The notes below the pieces were generated by a model. The model was not told where the DNA came from and made no database searches. It was given only the letters and a program-made list of their open reading frames with translations. A DNA stretch of 53,763 bases, from NCBI GenBank assembly GCA_949292445.1, contig CASEZU010000128.1:1-53763 (forward strand). The letters run 5' to 3'. The stretch comes from an uncultured Spirochaetales bacterium (GTDB lineage Bacteria; Spirochaetota; Spirochaetia; Sphaerochaetales; Sphaerochaetaceae). Positions 16,909 to 26,172 of the stretch are shown here, in pieces. Every line of letters starts with the position of its first letter. Position 1 is the stretch's first letter. Position numbers and translations under genes: made by a program.

Positions 16909-19776
16909 TCACTGCGGCAGGCTCTCGGCACTCCAGCTGTACTGAGAGCCTTCAAGCGCCTTCCTGTCTCCAATGACGGCAATGCGGTAATCGCCGCCGT
17001 CAAGAGCGGTGCTGAGCCTCTTCCCTGCTTCGCGGACATCGCTGACAGAGAGCGAGAGCACCTCGTTCTGCTTGCGCTCACGGTCGCTGTCACTGATCCT
17101 GTAGATCATCCTCCTTATATCGACAAGCGATCTGACAGCTGGGGCAACAGGCTTGAGGTCGCGCGACAGCACACCGATGACGGCATCCTCAAGCCTTTCA
17201 TCATCGACAGGCACGCTCTCCGGGGAGGAAAGGAAGTCCCTGATCGTCCCGTCAAGCCGCGGATCGCGGTAAGAGTAGAACGTGAAGATCCTCTCTATAT
17301 GATCGAGATAGGCACCGGCACCATATGCTCCGCCCTTTTCCCTTATCGCCGTCCAGAGCGTCGTCTGCGAGAGTATGGAGAGGAATATCCTCTCCGAGGA
17401 TGAGAGCGGATCATCGATGCCCGGAGCCCTTCCTGAAAGCCCCATGAACGAGACAGAGGATGAAAGCGTCCTTGCAATGAAGCGCGGCATCTGAGGAACC
17501 TCATGCACCGCATGGCTGAGAGCCCCGCCCTCAGGTATCCTCCGCAGGAATGACGCTGCATTCTCAACCGCGCTGTCCATGAGATCCATATCCGTCGTCA
17601 CATGGATCATCATCCTCTCACGTCGGAGAATCCTGTCCCTCACCGCCTCAAGCCGCATGCCGAGGCTGTCAAGATCGGAGGAGAGCATTTCCTTCATGCC
17701 ATACCAGCATGTGACTCCTGAGAGCCTCTCCCCTATATAGAGCGATGGCGACAATGCGGATGCTGCAAGGGATGCGGCATATGTATGGCCATTCTGCACG
17801 ACGGAGCTGGAGAAATCCGTACAGATATCGGTGAGAGCGGCCTTTATCCTGGCGCTGTCCCTTATCTTCCCCTCGAAAAGCACCTTCATGAAGAGATCGA
17901 GTCCCTCCCACTGCAGATCAGGAAGCGATTTCAGCCGGCAGATGAAGAAGACCTTCTCCTCTCCATCGGAAGAAGAACCTGATTCCACATAGAAAGCATA
18001 GCCGCCTGAGACAAACCGCAGCGCCGTGGAGACCTCCGAATAGGACATATCTGCGGCATCGCACATTGAATAAAGGCGCGCGAGCACATTGGCAGCATCC
18101 ATCTCCTCATAGCTGAAGTCCGAGATGTCGAAAACGAGATCCGTGTATACAATGCCTCCTGAGGCCATCGGAGCTGCTATGACAGAGCATCTGGATGTAT
18201 GGGATATCCTGTCGAAGGCATGGGGAAGATCGGAGCGCGAAAGCCTGGGAATCGATGCAATGGCCTCCGGTGAGTCCGGAGCTGACTGGAAAAGCCTGAA
18301 GTGCTCCTCCTTCTCAGCGGAATACTCCCCCTTCCGCTCTTCCAGCACGGAGGCGATCTCATTCTCTATTTCCCTTCCATGGCTGCTGTCTTTTCTGACA
18401 ACGGTGAGAAGCCTGTGCGGGTTCTCCACAAGATTCTCCCTGATCCAGTCCTCGAAAAAGCGCGGATTATCCTTCCATTTCCTCCTGATCGACCCGATCA
18501 CATCCGACGGGGAGAGGAAGAGAGAGGGATCGCGGCCGAATGTGAGGCCTTTCTCTGCCTGAAAAAAGAGCCGCATGCCCTGGGGAATGCCTCCGGGGAT
18601 CTCCTTGAGTGAGAACTCCATCCTCCTGATGGCGGCCTCCGTCGCCTTTCTGTCCAGACCATCTGCTGCAAGGTCTGACAGCACTGAAAGTATGAATGAC
18701 TCTATTTTCTCCGCATCATCAGGATCCGATCCGGAGAAACCAGCGCTGAAAACAAGATCCCTGTAGCTCGAGCTCATACCGCTCTCAGTGGAGAGATCGC
18801 TTCCCAGGCCGGACTCTGCGATCGCCTTGTAAAGCGGGCAGCCGGGAGATCCGAGAAGAATGTCCACAATAAGCGAGAGGAGGGTGCTCTCTCCAGGCTC
18901 TGCATTGTCTCCAAGGAGCCAGGACACCATGACAGAAGCGCCTCCGTCGCCCTCTTCCGCAGACGATACCGTATCGAAGCGCCGCGGTTCCTTCCATCTT
19001 TGAGCACGCCCGATGCGGGGAATCTTACTGCCTTTATCCATAAGGGCGAGATACTCACTGTCGAGAAGTCCCAGCCTTGCCTCGACATCCATGTCGCCAT
19101 AAAGGAACAGGGAGAGATTCGCCGGGGCGTAGAAGCGCCTGTACTCCTCGAGGTAGCGCTCATATGTAAGGCGGCATATCTCCCTCGCATCACCCCCGGA
19201 CTCATACCTGTATGGGGAATCCCCGAAAAGAGGTTTCGTCGAAGCTGAGGAGAGGACATACTCGTGCTCCGCCATCTCTCCCAGCATCTCGGAGAATACA
19301 ACTCCTTCGAAATGAAGGCCTCCGTCTGATGCGATCCTGATTCCCTCCTGCATGAAGGTCTCCTCCCTCAGGAGAGGCGCGAAAACCGCATCCGTATAGA
19401 CGGAGAAGAGATTTCCGATATCCTTCTCCACTGTGGAAGCTGCGGGAAAATAAGTGCGGTCAACACCTGTCAGCGCATTGAGGAACGTATTGCAGCTGTT
19501 GCGGACAAGCAGCATGAACGGATCCTTGACAGGATACTTCCTGCTTCCTGAAAGCACTGTGTGCTCGATGATATGGGGAATGCCCATGCTGTCCGACGGC
19601 GGTGTATAGGCTGTATATGAGAAGAACTTCTCCTTGTCATCCGTATCGACATAATAGACAGGGAACCCGGTCCTGACGTGTTCAAGGAACACTCCCTTCG
19701 CCCTGTAATCGGGGAGATCGGAAATTTTCCTGACGATAAAGCCCGAGATGAGGCTTCCTTCTGTGAAATCGTGCAT
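16909..19776 (-). CDS. M16C (PreP-like) zinc metallopeptidase
   Basis: 955 residues, the length of presequence-protease type insulinases, which form a clam shell and degrade peptides. The inverted zinc motif HIIEH is at residues 68-72 (GIPHIIEHTVLSGSRKYPVKDPF), with the third Glu in the SEMLGEMAEHEY helix. The C-terminal half has the M16C-associated domain and a second inactive M16 fold with an RGGAYGAGAY-like Tyr loop. No signal peptide is seen, so it is probably cytoplasmic. It appears to start a transcription unit (TTGAGA-17-TATCTT ending 6 bases from ATG). Confidence 0.92.
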   Translation of the reverse strand: MHDFTEGSLISGFIVRKISDLPDYRAKGVFLEHVRTGFPVYYVDTDDKEKFFSYTAYTPPSDSMGIPHIIEHTVLSGSRKYPVKDPFMLLVRNSCNTFLNALTGVDRTYFPAASTVEKDIGNLFSVYTDAVFAPLLREETFMQEGIRIASDGGLHFEGVVFSEMLGEMAEHEYVLSSASTKPLFGDSPYRYESGGDAREICRLTYERYLEEYRRFYAPANLSLFLYGDMDVEARLGLLDSEYLALMDKGSKIPRIGRAQRWKEPRRFDTVSSAEEGDGGASVMVSWLLGDNAEPGESTLLSLIVDILLGSPGCPLYKAIAESGLGSDLSTESGMSSSYRDLVFSAGFSGSDPDDAEKIESFILSVLSDLAADGLDRKATEAAIRRMEFSLKEIPGGIPQGMRLFFQAEKGLTFGRDPSLFLSPSDVIGSIRRKWKDNPRFFEDWIRENLVENPHRLLTVVRKDSSHGREIENEIASVLEERKGEYSAEKEEHFRLFQSAPDSPEAIASIPRLSRSDLPHAFDRISHTSRCSVIAAPMASGGIVYTDLVFDISDFSYEEMDAANVLARLYSMCDAADMSYSEVSTALRFVSGGYAFYVESGSSSDGEEKVFFICRLKSLPDLQWEGLDLFMKVLFEGKIRDSARIKAALTDICTDFSSSVVQNGHTYAASLAASALSPSLYIGERLSGVTCWYGMKEMLSSDLDSLGMRLEAVRDRILRRERMMIHVTTDMDLMDSAVENAASFLRRIPEGGALSHAVHEVPQMPRFIARTLSSSVSFMGLSGRAPGIDDPLSSSERIFLSILSQTTLWTAIREKGGAYGAGAYLDHIERIFTFYSYRDPRLDGTIRDFLSSPESVPVDDERLEDAVIGVLSRDLKPVAPAVRSLVDIRRMIYRISDSDRERKQNEVLSLSVSDVREAGKRLSTALDGGDYRIAVIGDRKALEGSQYSWSAESLPQ

Positions 19777-19853
19777 GGAATGAAGATAAACGAGAGAAGG
19801 GAGATTCTCAACCTCTCGTTGACACCGCTCCGGCTAATCCCTACCCTCTCAGT
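19777..19853. promoter_or_regulatory. Divergent promoter region of M16C peptidase and nfo, both leaderless type
   Basis: Plus strand: TTGACA (19819-19824), 17-bp spacer, TACCCT (19842-19847), 6 bases, nfo ATG. Minus strand: TTGAGA (19806-19811), 17-bp spacer, TATCTT (19783-19788), 6 bases, M16C ATG. Neither start has a Shine-Dalgarno sequence. A perfect 8-bp inverted repeat, AACGAGAG (19789-19796) and CTCTCGTT (19813-19820), spans both promoters and could be an operator. Confidence 0.6.
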
Positions 19854-20690
19854 ATGCGTTTCATCGGTCCACACGTATCAATAAAGGAAAACATCGCTCT
19901 CGCAGTCGGAAGAGCCCATGAGACAGGAGCCACCGGCTTCGCCATCTTCACCAAAAACCAGCGAATCTGGAAGGCACCGGCACTGAAAGCGGAAGATGCC
20001 GCCCTTTTCCGGGAAAAGATGGCGGAATACGGCTACGACATAAAAGCTGTGCTCCCGCATGCCGGCTATCTGATCAATCCGGCGACTCCTGATGAGGAGC
20101 TGAGGAAGAAATCACTTGAGCTCTTCATTGATGAGGCAGAACGCACTGCGGCACTGGGACTCAGAATGATCAACATCCATCCGGGAGCCTGGAAGGAGGG
20201 TGAGAAGGAGGACGGAATCAGACGCGCTGCCGCCATGCTGGACGAGGTTCTCTCAGCAGTGCCCGGCATCATGATAGCCATCGAGAATACCGCGGGAGCC
20301 GGCACAGTGCTCGGATCGACATTCGAGGAGCTGGATGCGATACTTTCCGCGGCAAAGGAGAAGGAAAGGATCGGATTCACGCTGGACACGGCACATCTCT
20401 ACGGAGCCGGCTATGACGTGAAGACAGAGGCGGTCAGTATACTCGACAGCTTCGTATCAAGATTCGGAGAGGGAAAGCTCCTTGGCATGCATCTCAATGA
20501 CTCGAAGGTCCCGCTCTCATCGCACAAGGACAGGCATGAGAGCATAGGGCTCGGCCTCATAGGAAAAGAGGCGTTCTGCGAGATAGTGCGGCACAAAGCG
20601 ACAGAGAACATTCCCCTGATACTCGAGACTCCTGACGAGGAGAGATGGCCGGACGAGGTAAAGGAGCTTCTCAGGGCATCAGAGCTCTGA
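19854..20690 (+). CDS. nfo: Endonuclease IV (AP endonuclease)
   Basis: 278 residues. A zinc TIM-barrel enzyme that incises DNA 5' to abasic sites. Family segments are MRFIGPHVSIKENI, VLPHAGYLIN, NIHPGAW, IAIENTAGAGTVLG, GFTLDTAHLYGAGYD and the MHLNDSK / HESIGLG motifs that supply His, Glu and Asp zinc ligands. The last 12 bp overlap the 3' end of the convergent lipoprotein gene. Confidence 0.96.
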   Translation: MRFIGPHVSIKENIALAVGRAHETGATGFAIFTKNQRIWKAPALKAEDAALFREKMAEYGYDIKAVLPHAGYLINPATPDEELRKKSLELFIDEAERTAALGLRMINIHPGAWKEGEKEDGIRRAAAMLDEVLSAVPGIMIAIENTAGAGTVLGSTFEELDAILSAAKEKERIGFTLDTAHLYGAGYDVKTEAVSILDSFVSRFGEGKLLGMHLNDSKVPLSSHKDRHESIGLGLIGKEAFCEIVRHKATENIPLILETPDEERWPDEVKELLRASEL

Positions 20691-22043
20691 GAGGAACATC
20701 GCCGCAGCTGCCTCTCCGCAGCGCGCGAGAGAGGCCTCACCCGCCTCAGATTCAAATACTCCGACGCCGATGGCAAAGAGATCGCGCACAGTATGAGGCT
20801 TGGCTGACTCTGCATCGTAGAATGACAGCCTTGCCTCAGTCCTGACATATTCCCGTCCTCCTCCGCTCTCTGAATCAGCGATTCCCACGCGGAGGACAAT
20901 GTAATTATCCATTCCCGGGAACATCGCGCGGAGGTTTTCCAGTACATCAGCCTCCTCATCGCCCTCGACGGGAACGGCTGTATACCCTCCCGTTTCCGCC
21001 GCGTTGAGGTAGCTGGAGAAAGCGGTGCAGGCCGGAGTCATCTCAAGCTGCAGCCCATCCTCACCATACTCCGAGACAGCGATCACAGTACTTGCGGCAG
21101 CATACCTGCCGCGCTCCTCATAGCTGTATGTGACGCTGGAGGCATCAAGGAGAGCATGGAGAGGATCAAGAAAACCTGCAGGAGCTTTAGCCTCTATCGA
21201 TGAAAGGACGGAGGAGGAGACTGCGACGGAGAAACGCAGCGTACCATTCCACAGCATATAAGGATTTGTGCGGAAGAAACGGGCAGATCCGTTGCTGCCG
21301 GTCTTGAGGATGACGGAAGATTCAATTGTATCCCCCTCCCCCGTGATCATCGCATAGCGCACATCGACAAGGCCGTCCACGACGTCGGGATGGAAGATCC
21401 CGCGCATCCTCTGCATTCTTACAGAGACATCCGTCCCTGAGGCATCGGGACTTATGGTGATCCCGATATTCTCCAGATAGCCCATCGCCTGCTCAAGGAG
21501 TCTTTCAGGGGTATACTGGCTCCCTGTCACAGTCCCTGAGAGCGACAGGTCGAGAGCACTGAGAACTGAATCAAGCGCCTTGGTGTCCTGATTGGCCTTA
21601 TAGCTTTCCAGTGCCTCATCCATGAGGGCATTGATCTTATCCGTACGTTCCAGCGCCGCCGCGTACTCCTCGCTGCGGCTGCTGTAATATGTCTCCTCCG
21701 GGATCTCGATCATGGCAAAATATGCAGCTCCCTCATTCGCAGGGGCTGTGTATGTGCTTGTAATCCTCGCATCCAGGGATGCAATGGCATTGGTCGAGAG
21801 AAGCTCCCTGTAATAGAGGGTGACGACGTCGTAGCCCAGATCCGAATCCATCCTGCTGAGAATGTCGAGATAAGCGGCAGCGCGTGCGGTGCTCTCATCT
21901 GCTCCTGTCCCGGTACCGACAAAAACCACCATTCCTGCCGGATGCGGAGTCTCCCTTGTCCACTCAGGCCCCTCGGTCGATGTGAACGTCGTACATGAGA
22001 AAAGAAATGCCAGCGCTGCCAGAAGCGGAATCAGTTTCCTCAA
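20679..22043 (-). CDS. Lipoprotein with LPP20-like region, unknown function
   Basis: About 454 residues. A lipobox (LAFLFSC, Cys about 17) indicates lipid anchoring. The next part, VFVGTGTGADESTARAAAYLDIL, resembles the Ala-rich helix of LPP20/FlgT-type domains. A helical stretch of TPR-like spacing lies near residues 130-175 and the rest is mainly beta. The start is TTG with GGAGGTGA upstream, overlapping the preceding gene's stop (TTGA). It forms a two-gene envelope unit with the next protein. Confidence 0.65.
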   Translation of the reverse strand: MRKLIPLLAALAFLFSCTTFTSTEGPEWTRETPHPAGMVVFVGTGTGADESTARAAAYLDILSRMDSDLGYDVVTLYYRELLSTNAIASLDARITSTYTAPANEGAAYFAMIEIPEETYYSSRSEEYAAALERTDKINALMDEALESYKANQDTKALDSVLSALDLSLSGTVTGSQYTPERLLEQAMGYLENIGITISPDASGTDVSVRMQRMRGIFHPDVVDGLVDVRYAMITGEGDTIESSVILKTGSNGSARFFRTNPYMLWNGTLRFSVAVSSSVLSSIEAKAPAGFLDPLHALLDASSVTYSYEERGRYAAASTVIAVSEYGEDGLQLEMTPACTAFSSYLNAAETGGYTAVPVEGDEEADVLENLRAMFPGMDNYIVLRVGIADSESGGGREYVRTEARLSFYDAESAKPHTVRDLFAIGVGVFESEAGEASLARCGEAAAAMFLSEL

Positions 22044-22999
22044 AAGTCACCTCCGAGGCCAAGGACAAGCATGTGCTCACCCTGCAGATTCTGATACCCG
22101 AAGCGCCAGAAGAATGACGGCGTCGCCCTGTGTTCATAGAAAACGGAGAATACCGAGCACCAGTCGAAACCATTGCTTCCGCCTCCGAGGAGAACGGACG
22201 CGCTCCCTCCTATCCTTCCCTCCTGGATCAGCGTGAAGTCCACGGACGGGAATATGCGGGAGAAATTCATATAGGCCTCGATGCCAATGCCCGCATAGAG
22301 ATTCACACCCCCTTCTCCGTACCTCGCAGCAAGGGAGACGATGGGAACAAACGGATAGATCAGGTCAGTCCTTCCTGCGGAGACTATGGCCGCCATCTCC
22401 GGAGAGGAGAAATCGAAGCCCGTCGAGAGCGTCGATACAACCTTCCACTCTCCGGCATCGCTGAGGGCCATGCCCGGATATGGGTCATCAATATAGACAG
22501 GATCGAGGACATCAGCTTCTGAGAATGACTCCCCTACCTCGAAAAGGCCGCGGACATTTCCCAGGCTGTCAACAGCCTTAAGCCGCGTTCCATGGCGCAG
22601 CCTGTCCTCTGAGAGGAATGAATAGGAGCCGTCCAGGACATAATCAAGAATCAATGGAGAACTGCTGTAAAGCGCCTTCTCATAGAAAAGGAGGTTATGA
22701 ACCTCATCTCCGAGCGATGAGAGAAGCTCACTCCTTCCCGTCCCGAAGAACTCCAGAAGGACCTCCTTCTCCTCATAGGAAAGAAGGATGGAGGCATGAA
22801 TGGCCCCGTCATCAAGCTCCTCCTCAGCATAAGATGATGCAGTGATCGAGAGATCGCCGCGGCCATATGTCTCCTTACCCACAGCTCCGGCAAGCGCAGC
22901 AAGGACATCATCGGGCAAAGTCCCGTCCGAAACGATATGGGACGCCTGCAGAGGCAGGACCACGGAAAGGACAATGAGTAAAAGTATCAGCCTTCTCAC
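22040..22999 (-). CDS. Secreted envelope protein of unknown function
   Basis: 319 residues from a GTG at 22999, preferred because it gives a clean signal peptide (residues 1-18, ending in LQAS) and has GGAGG 10 bases upstream; it overlaps the pepT stop (GTGA). The C-terminal half alternates strands and ends LVLGLGGDF with a terminal Phe, as in outer-membrane beta-barrels. No domain was recognised. Confidence 0.65.
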   Translation of the reverse strand: MRRLILLLIVLSVVLPLQASHIVSDGTLPDDVLAALAGAVGKETYGRGDLSITASSYAEEELDDGAIHASILLSYEEKEVLLEFFGTGRSELLSSLGDEVHNLLFYEKALYSSSPLILDYVLDGSYSFLSEDRLRHGTRLKAVDSLGNVRGLFEVGESFSEADVLDPVYIDDPYPGMALSDAGEWKVVSTLSTGFDFSSPEMAAIVSAGRTDLIYPFVPIVSLAARYGEGGVNLYAGIGIEAYMNFSRIFPSVDFTLIQEGRIGGSASVLLGGGSNGFDWCSVFSVFYEHRATPSFFWRFGYQNLQGEHMLVLGLGGDF

Positions 23000-24213
23000 T
23001 TCGCCATTTCCTCCGCTATCGCCACGACCAGTGCCGCAGCATTCTCCATCGCCTTCAGCGGCACCCACTCATAGAGCGAGTGGAAATTATGCCCCCCCGT
23101 ATAGATATTAGGAGAGGCCACGCCATGCTCCGCCAGTTTCGCACCGTCAGTACCGCCGCGGATTATTGTTTCATGGAGCTCCTGCCCGAGCCTCCCCGCT
23201 GCACTGTACAGGACAGAAAGCGCCTCCGGATGCAGTGCATTGGCATCCCTCATGTTGCGGTATGTGATCTCCGTGTCATTGACAATCGTTACGCCATAAA
23301 GCGCAGCTATGGAATCCGTAACCGCCTTGAGGGCCCTGATACGGTGGCCGAAACCCTCTGCAGAGAAATCACGGATCAGGATATCCATATGCGCTGCTGC
23401 AGCCGTTCCCTCAATCCGCTCCACGCAGTAATAGCCATATCTTCCGTCGGTGGCTTCCGGGCTTTCCGATCCAGGCAGGGCCGAAGCGATGGCGGCAGCT
23501 GCCAGCACGGCGTTTCTGAGCCTTCCCCGCGCATCGCCGAAATGGACCATCTCGCCTGTGATGCAGATCCGGGCTTCCGCACCGTTGAAGCACTCTGTCT
23601 CTATCTCTCCCTCTCTGCCTCCGTCAAGGGTATAGCATATGCGGCTCCGCATCCTCCCATATGGAAATGAATCCATTCCGTGCCCTGTCTCCTCATCGGG
23701 AGTGAAGAACACCTCGATATCGGGATGCCTGATCTCAGGATGGGAGACGAGGCAGCTCAGAGCCTCCATTATCGCGGCGGCTCCGGCCTTGTCATCAGCA
23801 CCGAGAAGCGTAGTGCCGTCTGAGGTGATCACCGTTCCGCCTCTGTACTTCTGCAGATCAGGATTGTCAGAGGCTTTTATCACGAGATCCCCGAGAACGA
23901 TATCCCCTCCGTCATAATTCTCATGAATCACGGGGCGTACACCGTTTCCCGGGACATCATCAGCCGTATCAACATGAGCCATGAACGCCACCGGAGGCAA
24001 TTCCGGGATGCCTCTTAAAGTACCCATCAGGACCTTTTCGGGGCCGAAATAAGTCTCAAGCCCCATAGCCTCCAGCGAAGAGCGGAGATGAAGCATGAGC
24101 CTTTCCTGCCCTTCTGTCGTAGGCCGGCATTCACCGCACTTCGAGGCATCGCTCATCGTATCGTATGAAACATAGTCCAGGAAACGCTCCCTGAGACCTT
24201 CAAAACAGTACAT
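22996..24213 (-). CDS. pepT: Peptidase T (tripeptide aminopeptidase)
   Basis: 405 residues. An M20 metallopeptidase that removes the N-terminal residue of tripeptides. Metal-binding motifs are MAHVDTADD, LLGADDKAG (bridging Asp), FTPDEETGHG (catalytic and ligand Glu), and the C-terminal GGTDGAKL and GGHNFHSLYEW. The start is placed at 24213 because an upstream ATG (24231) would lie within the promoter; GATAAT ends 6 bases before it. Confidence 0.95.
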   Translation of the reverse strand: MYCFEGLRERFLDYVSYDTMSDASKCGECRPTTEGQERLMLHLRSSLEAMGLETYFGPEKVLMGTLRGIPELPPVAFMAHVDTADDVPGNGVRPVIHENYDGGDIVLGDLVIKASDNPDLQKYRGGTVITSDGTTLLGADDKAGAAAIMEALSCLVSHPEIRHPDIEVFFTPDEETGHGMDSFPYGRMRSRICYTLDGGREGEIETECFNGAEARICITGEMVHFGDARGRLRNAVLAAAAIASALPGSESPEATDGRYGYYCVERIEGTAAAAHMDILIRDFSAEGFGHRIRALKAVTDSIAALYGVTIVNDTEITYRNMRDANALHPEALSVLYSAAGRLGQELHETIIRGGTDGAKLAEHGVASPNIYTGGHNFHSLYEWVPLKAMENAAALVVAIAEEMAK

Positions 24214-24248
24214 AGCGCAATTATCCCACATTTGCCATTATTGTGAAA
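24214..24248 (-). promoter_or_regulatory. pepT promoter, leaderless type
   Basis: TTCACA (24242-24247), 16-bp spacer, GATAAT (24220-24225), then 6 bases to the ATG. Five of six bases match consensus in each hexamer. No ribosome site can lie in the predicted transcript. Confidence 0.6.
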
Positions 24249-24269
24249 TAACAGCCTGCCTGACCTAAT

Positions 24270-25115
24270 TCATGCATCGAAATTGTATTTCTCGAGCATC
24301 GTCTTGGCGTCATCCGTGATACCAAAGAGCGTGAAGATGCCGAGGATGACAGCTGTGACCACAGGACCGCGGTTGAGTGCCTGGCTGATGCTGATCACTG
24401 AAGATGCGAGGCCCCAGTAAACCGCCGGCTCCTTCGATACCGACTCCAGCCATTCGCCGAATGACTCCTCAAGACCGACATCAGTCCTGTAATACTCGAC
24501 TATCGCCATGATCGTCGCGGCAAGCACTCCGGATGCGATGGCAACGGCAGATGCGGCCGTGACCTTTCCCCAGAGCACGGTAGTAGGCACAAGAGAATAG
24601 ACAACAGCAGCCGTAAGGAGCACAGCGCTCTTTATGACAAGAACCGTAAGATCATTGTAGAACTCCTCCTGCTGTGCCGGCGAAAGAAGTCTCGCCTGCT
24701 CCTCCACAGAGCTCATGAGGCGCTCCTCAGCCTCCTCGACTTTCTGCTTTATCTCCTCCAGCTCCGTCTCCGGAACAAGTTCAGCCGCAGCCTCGAAGAC
24801 CTCATCGGCACTCTGGTATCTTGAAGTCTCAAGCGTGAACTCCAGATACTCCCTGCCGTTCTCCTCCTCCAGCGTGCGGGTGGCGACCTCATAGCCGTCA
24901 GCACCATCCAGTATGCCGCGGACTTCGAGATCAGCCTCGACGAACTCTCTGATATCATCGAGGTAGATGTCGATCGCGCGCCCGGATGCCGATATAAGCG
25001 CGGAAGCAGAAATCTCTCCGGGACCGGACTGAGGCAGAGTACATGACACCGCCAGCATCGATGCAATGAGAAGCACTGCTGTGCCTCTTTCAAGATAAGT
25101 CTTTGCTCTCTTCAT
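24270..25115 (-). CDS. Lipoprotein with several membrane helices, unknown function
   Basis: 281 residues. A lipobox (MLAVSC, Cys 25) is followed by an acidic coiled-coil-like region (about 103-150, rich in Glu) and then hydrophobic segments at about 159-176, 184-207 and 250-266. A lipid anchor plus several membrane helices is unusual. It has an AGGAGA ribosome site and lies 10 bp after the small barrel gene, likely in one operon. No homologous family was recognised. Confidence 0.6.
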   Translation of the reverse strand: MKRAKTYLERGTAVLLIASMLAVSCTLPQSGPGEISASALISASGRAIDIYLDDIREFVEADLEVRGILDGADGYEVATRTLEEENGREYLEFTLETSRYQSADEVFEAAAELVPETELEEIKQKVEEAEERLMSSVEEQARLLSPAQQEEFYNDLTVLVIKSAVLLTAAVVYSLVPTTVLWGKVTAASAVAIASGVLAATIMAIVEYYRTDVGLEESFGEWLESVSKEPAVYWGLASSVISISQALNRGPVVTAVILGIFTLFGITDDAKTMLEKYNFDA

Positions 25116-25125
25116 ATCATTTCTC

Positions 25126-25632
25126 CTATTGAATCTCTATCCCGGCAATGAGGGATATACGGACCGGCGAATACTGCGGAACTGCCTCACGCAGCATTCC
25201 GATCCTCCCCTCTTCAGCAGAAAAAGCATCCAGCACTGATACCCGCGGCTCGATGTAGAACCAGGGAAACGAGAACGTCCAGCCGGCCACTATCTCGGAA
25301 AAGAGCATGAAGCGTTCCTCAGGAGCCTCAAGCCCCCAGAAAATTCCTGCCCTGACCATTGAGGCCCCGATAAAAAGACCGAGGCCGTCGAATGGATATA
25401 CCGAGACCAGAAGACCTGTCTCAGCAAAACCCAGCTCATACGAGAGCGAACTGGACACCCTCAGCGGGACAGCTATCCGTATTCCATCCCAGCTGTATGC
25501 GACTTCGGCATCCACGCGCACAGCATTCATGAATGCGGAATCAATACACCTCAGATCAGCTCCGACCTGCCAGGCGGCAGTGAGGGGCTGCAGGGAAATG
25601 AAGATCAGGACGGAAAGAAAAAGCTGTCTCAT
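25126..25632 (-). CDS. Small outer-membrane or periplasmic beta protein
   Basis: 168 residues. A signal peptide (residues 1-20, ending TAA) precedes alternating hydrophobic strands (VDAEVAYSW, IRIAVPLRV, GLLVSVYPF) typical of a small barrel. A promoter-like TGCACA-17-TAGCCT ends 6 bases before the ATG, so it may head the unit with the downstream multi-helix lipoprotein. No family assigned. Confidence 0.55.
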   Translation of the reverse strand: MRQLFLSVLIFISLQPLTAAWQVGADLRCIDSAFMNAVRVDAEVAYSWDGIRIAVPLRVSSSLSYELGFAETGLLVSVYPFDGLGLFIGASMVRAGIFWGLEAPEERFMLFSEIVAGWTFSFPWFYIEPRVSVLDAFSAEEGRIGMLREAVPQYSPVRISLIAGIEIQ

Positions 25633-25667
25633 GCCAACAGGCTAGACAGCTTCAGTGCATATGTGCA
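25633..25667 (-). promoter_or_regulatory. Possible promoter of small barrel gene, leaderless type
   Basis: TGCACA (25662-25667), 17-bp spacer, TAGCCT (25639-25644), 6 bases, ATG. The -10 match is weak (3 of 6). Confidence 0.3.
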
Positions 25668-25686
25668 GGGGCGGATGCGGCCAGTC

Positions 25687-26172
25687 TCACTCCTCAGGCC
25701 AGCCGAGGGCTGAGCGGAAAGCCTTCTCATTCTTCTGGAATGAACGCGATGTGAAGAGAATCTCCTTGTCCTCCCCGGAGACAGAAAGGGAGAGGCCCGG
25801 ATGATGATCATCGACTTTCTTCATTGTATACCCCTCCAGTGCGGGAGTGAAGCATGACCAGACAGGGCGCACTCCGCCCTTCTCAGACTTCCGTGCATAA
25901 AAGACGACTTCTGTACCGGTCACAGCAAGCGCGCCTCCGAGAAGTTCAGTGCCATCCTTGACTATCATGGAGCAACGCTGGAAGAAAAAATCTCCGTCTC
26001 CTCGTGCCTTCTCAACCATTTTGCGGGTGACTACCGCGGTTATCACATAGTATATGCCGACAAGGATGAGCATGGGGAAGATCAGCGGCCAGATCACCAT
26101 GGAGCGGAAAGCAGCGTAGTAGACGAACACGCCGAAAACAGCAAGCAGCAGAAGAAGGACCAGCCGTTTCAT
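25687..26172 (-). CDS. Membrane protein with PH-like cytoplasmic domain
   Basis: 161 residues. Two N-terminal membrane segments (about 3-21 and 27-49) are followed by a soluble beta domain with GTELLGGALAVTGTEVVFYARK, reminiscent of bacterial PH domains. It overlaps the PTS EIIA gene (ATGA), so they are co-expressed; a functional link is not known. Confidence 0.5.
   Translation of the reverse strand: MKRLVLLLLLAVFGVFVYYAAFRSMVIWPLIFPMLILVGIYYVITAVVTRKMVEKARGDGDFFFQRCSMIVKDGTELLGGALAVTGTEVVFYARKSEKGGVRPVWSCFTPALEGYTMKKVDDHHPGLSLSVSGEDKEILFTSRSFQKNEKAFRSALGWPEE

Noticed and set aside
20679..20690. Convergent 12-bp overlap of nfo and the lipoprotein gene (also 11 bp at 44251-44261) as possible frameshift or error.
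   Set aside because: Both stops are clean and both protein ends look normal; compact convergent genes explain this.
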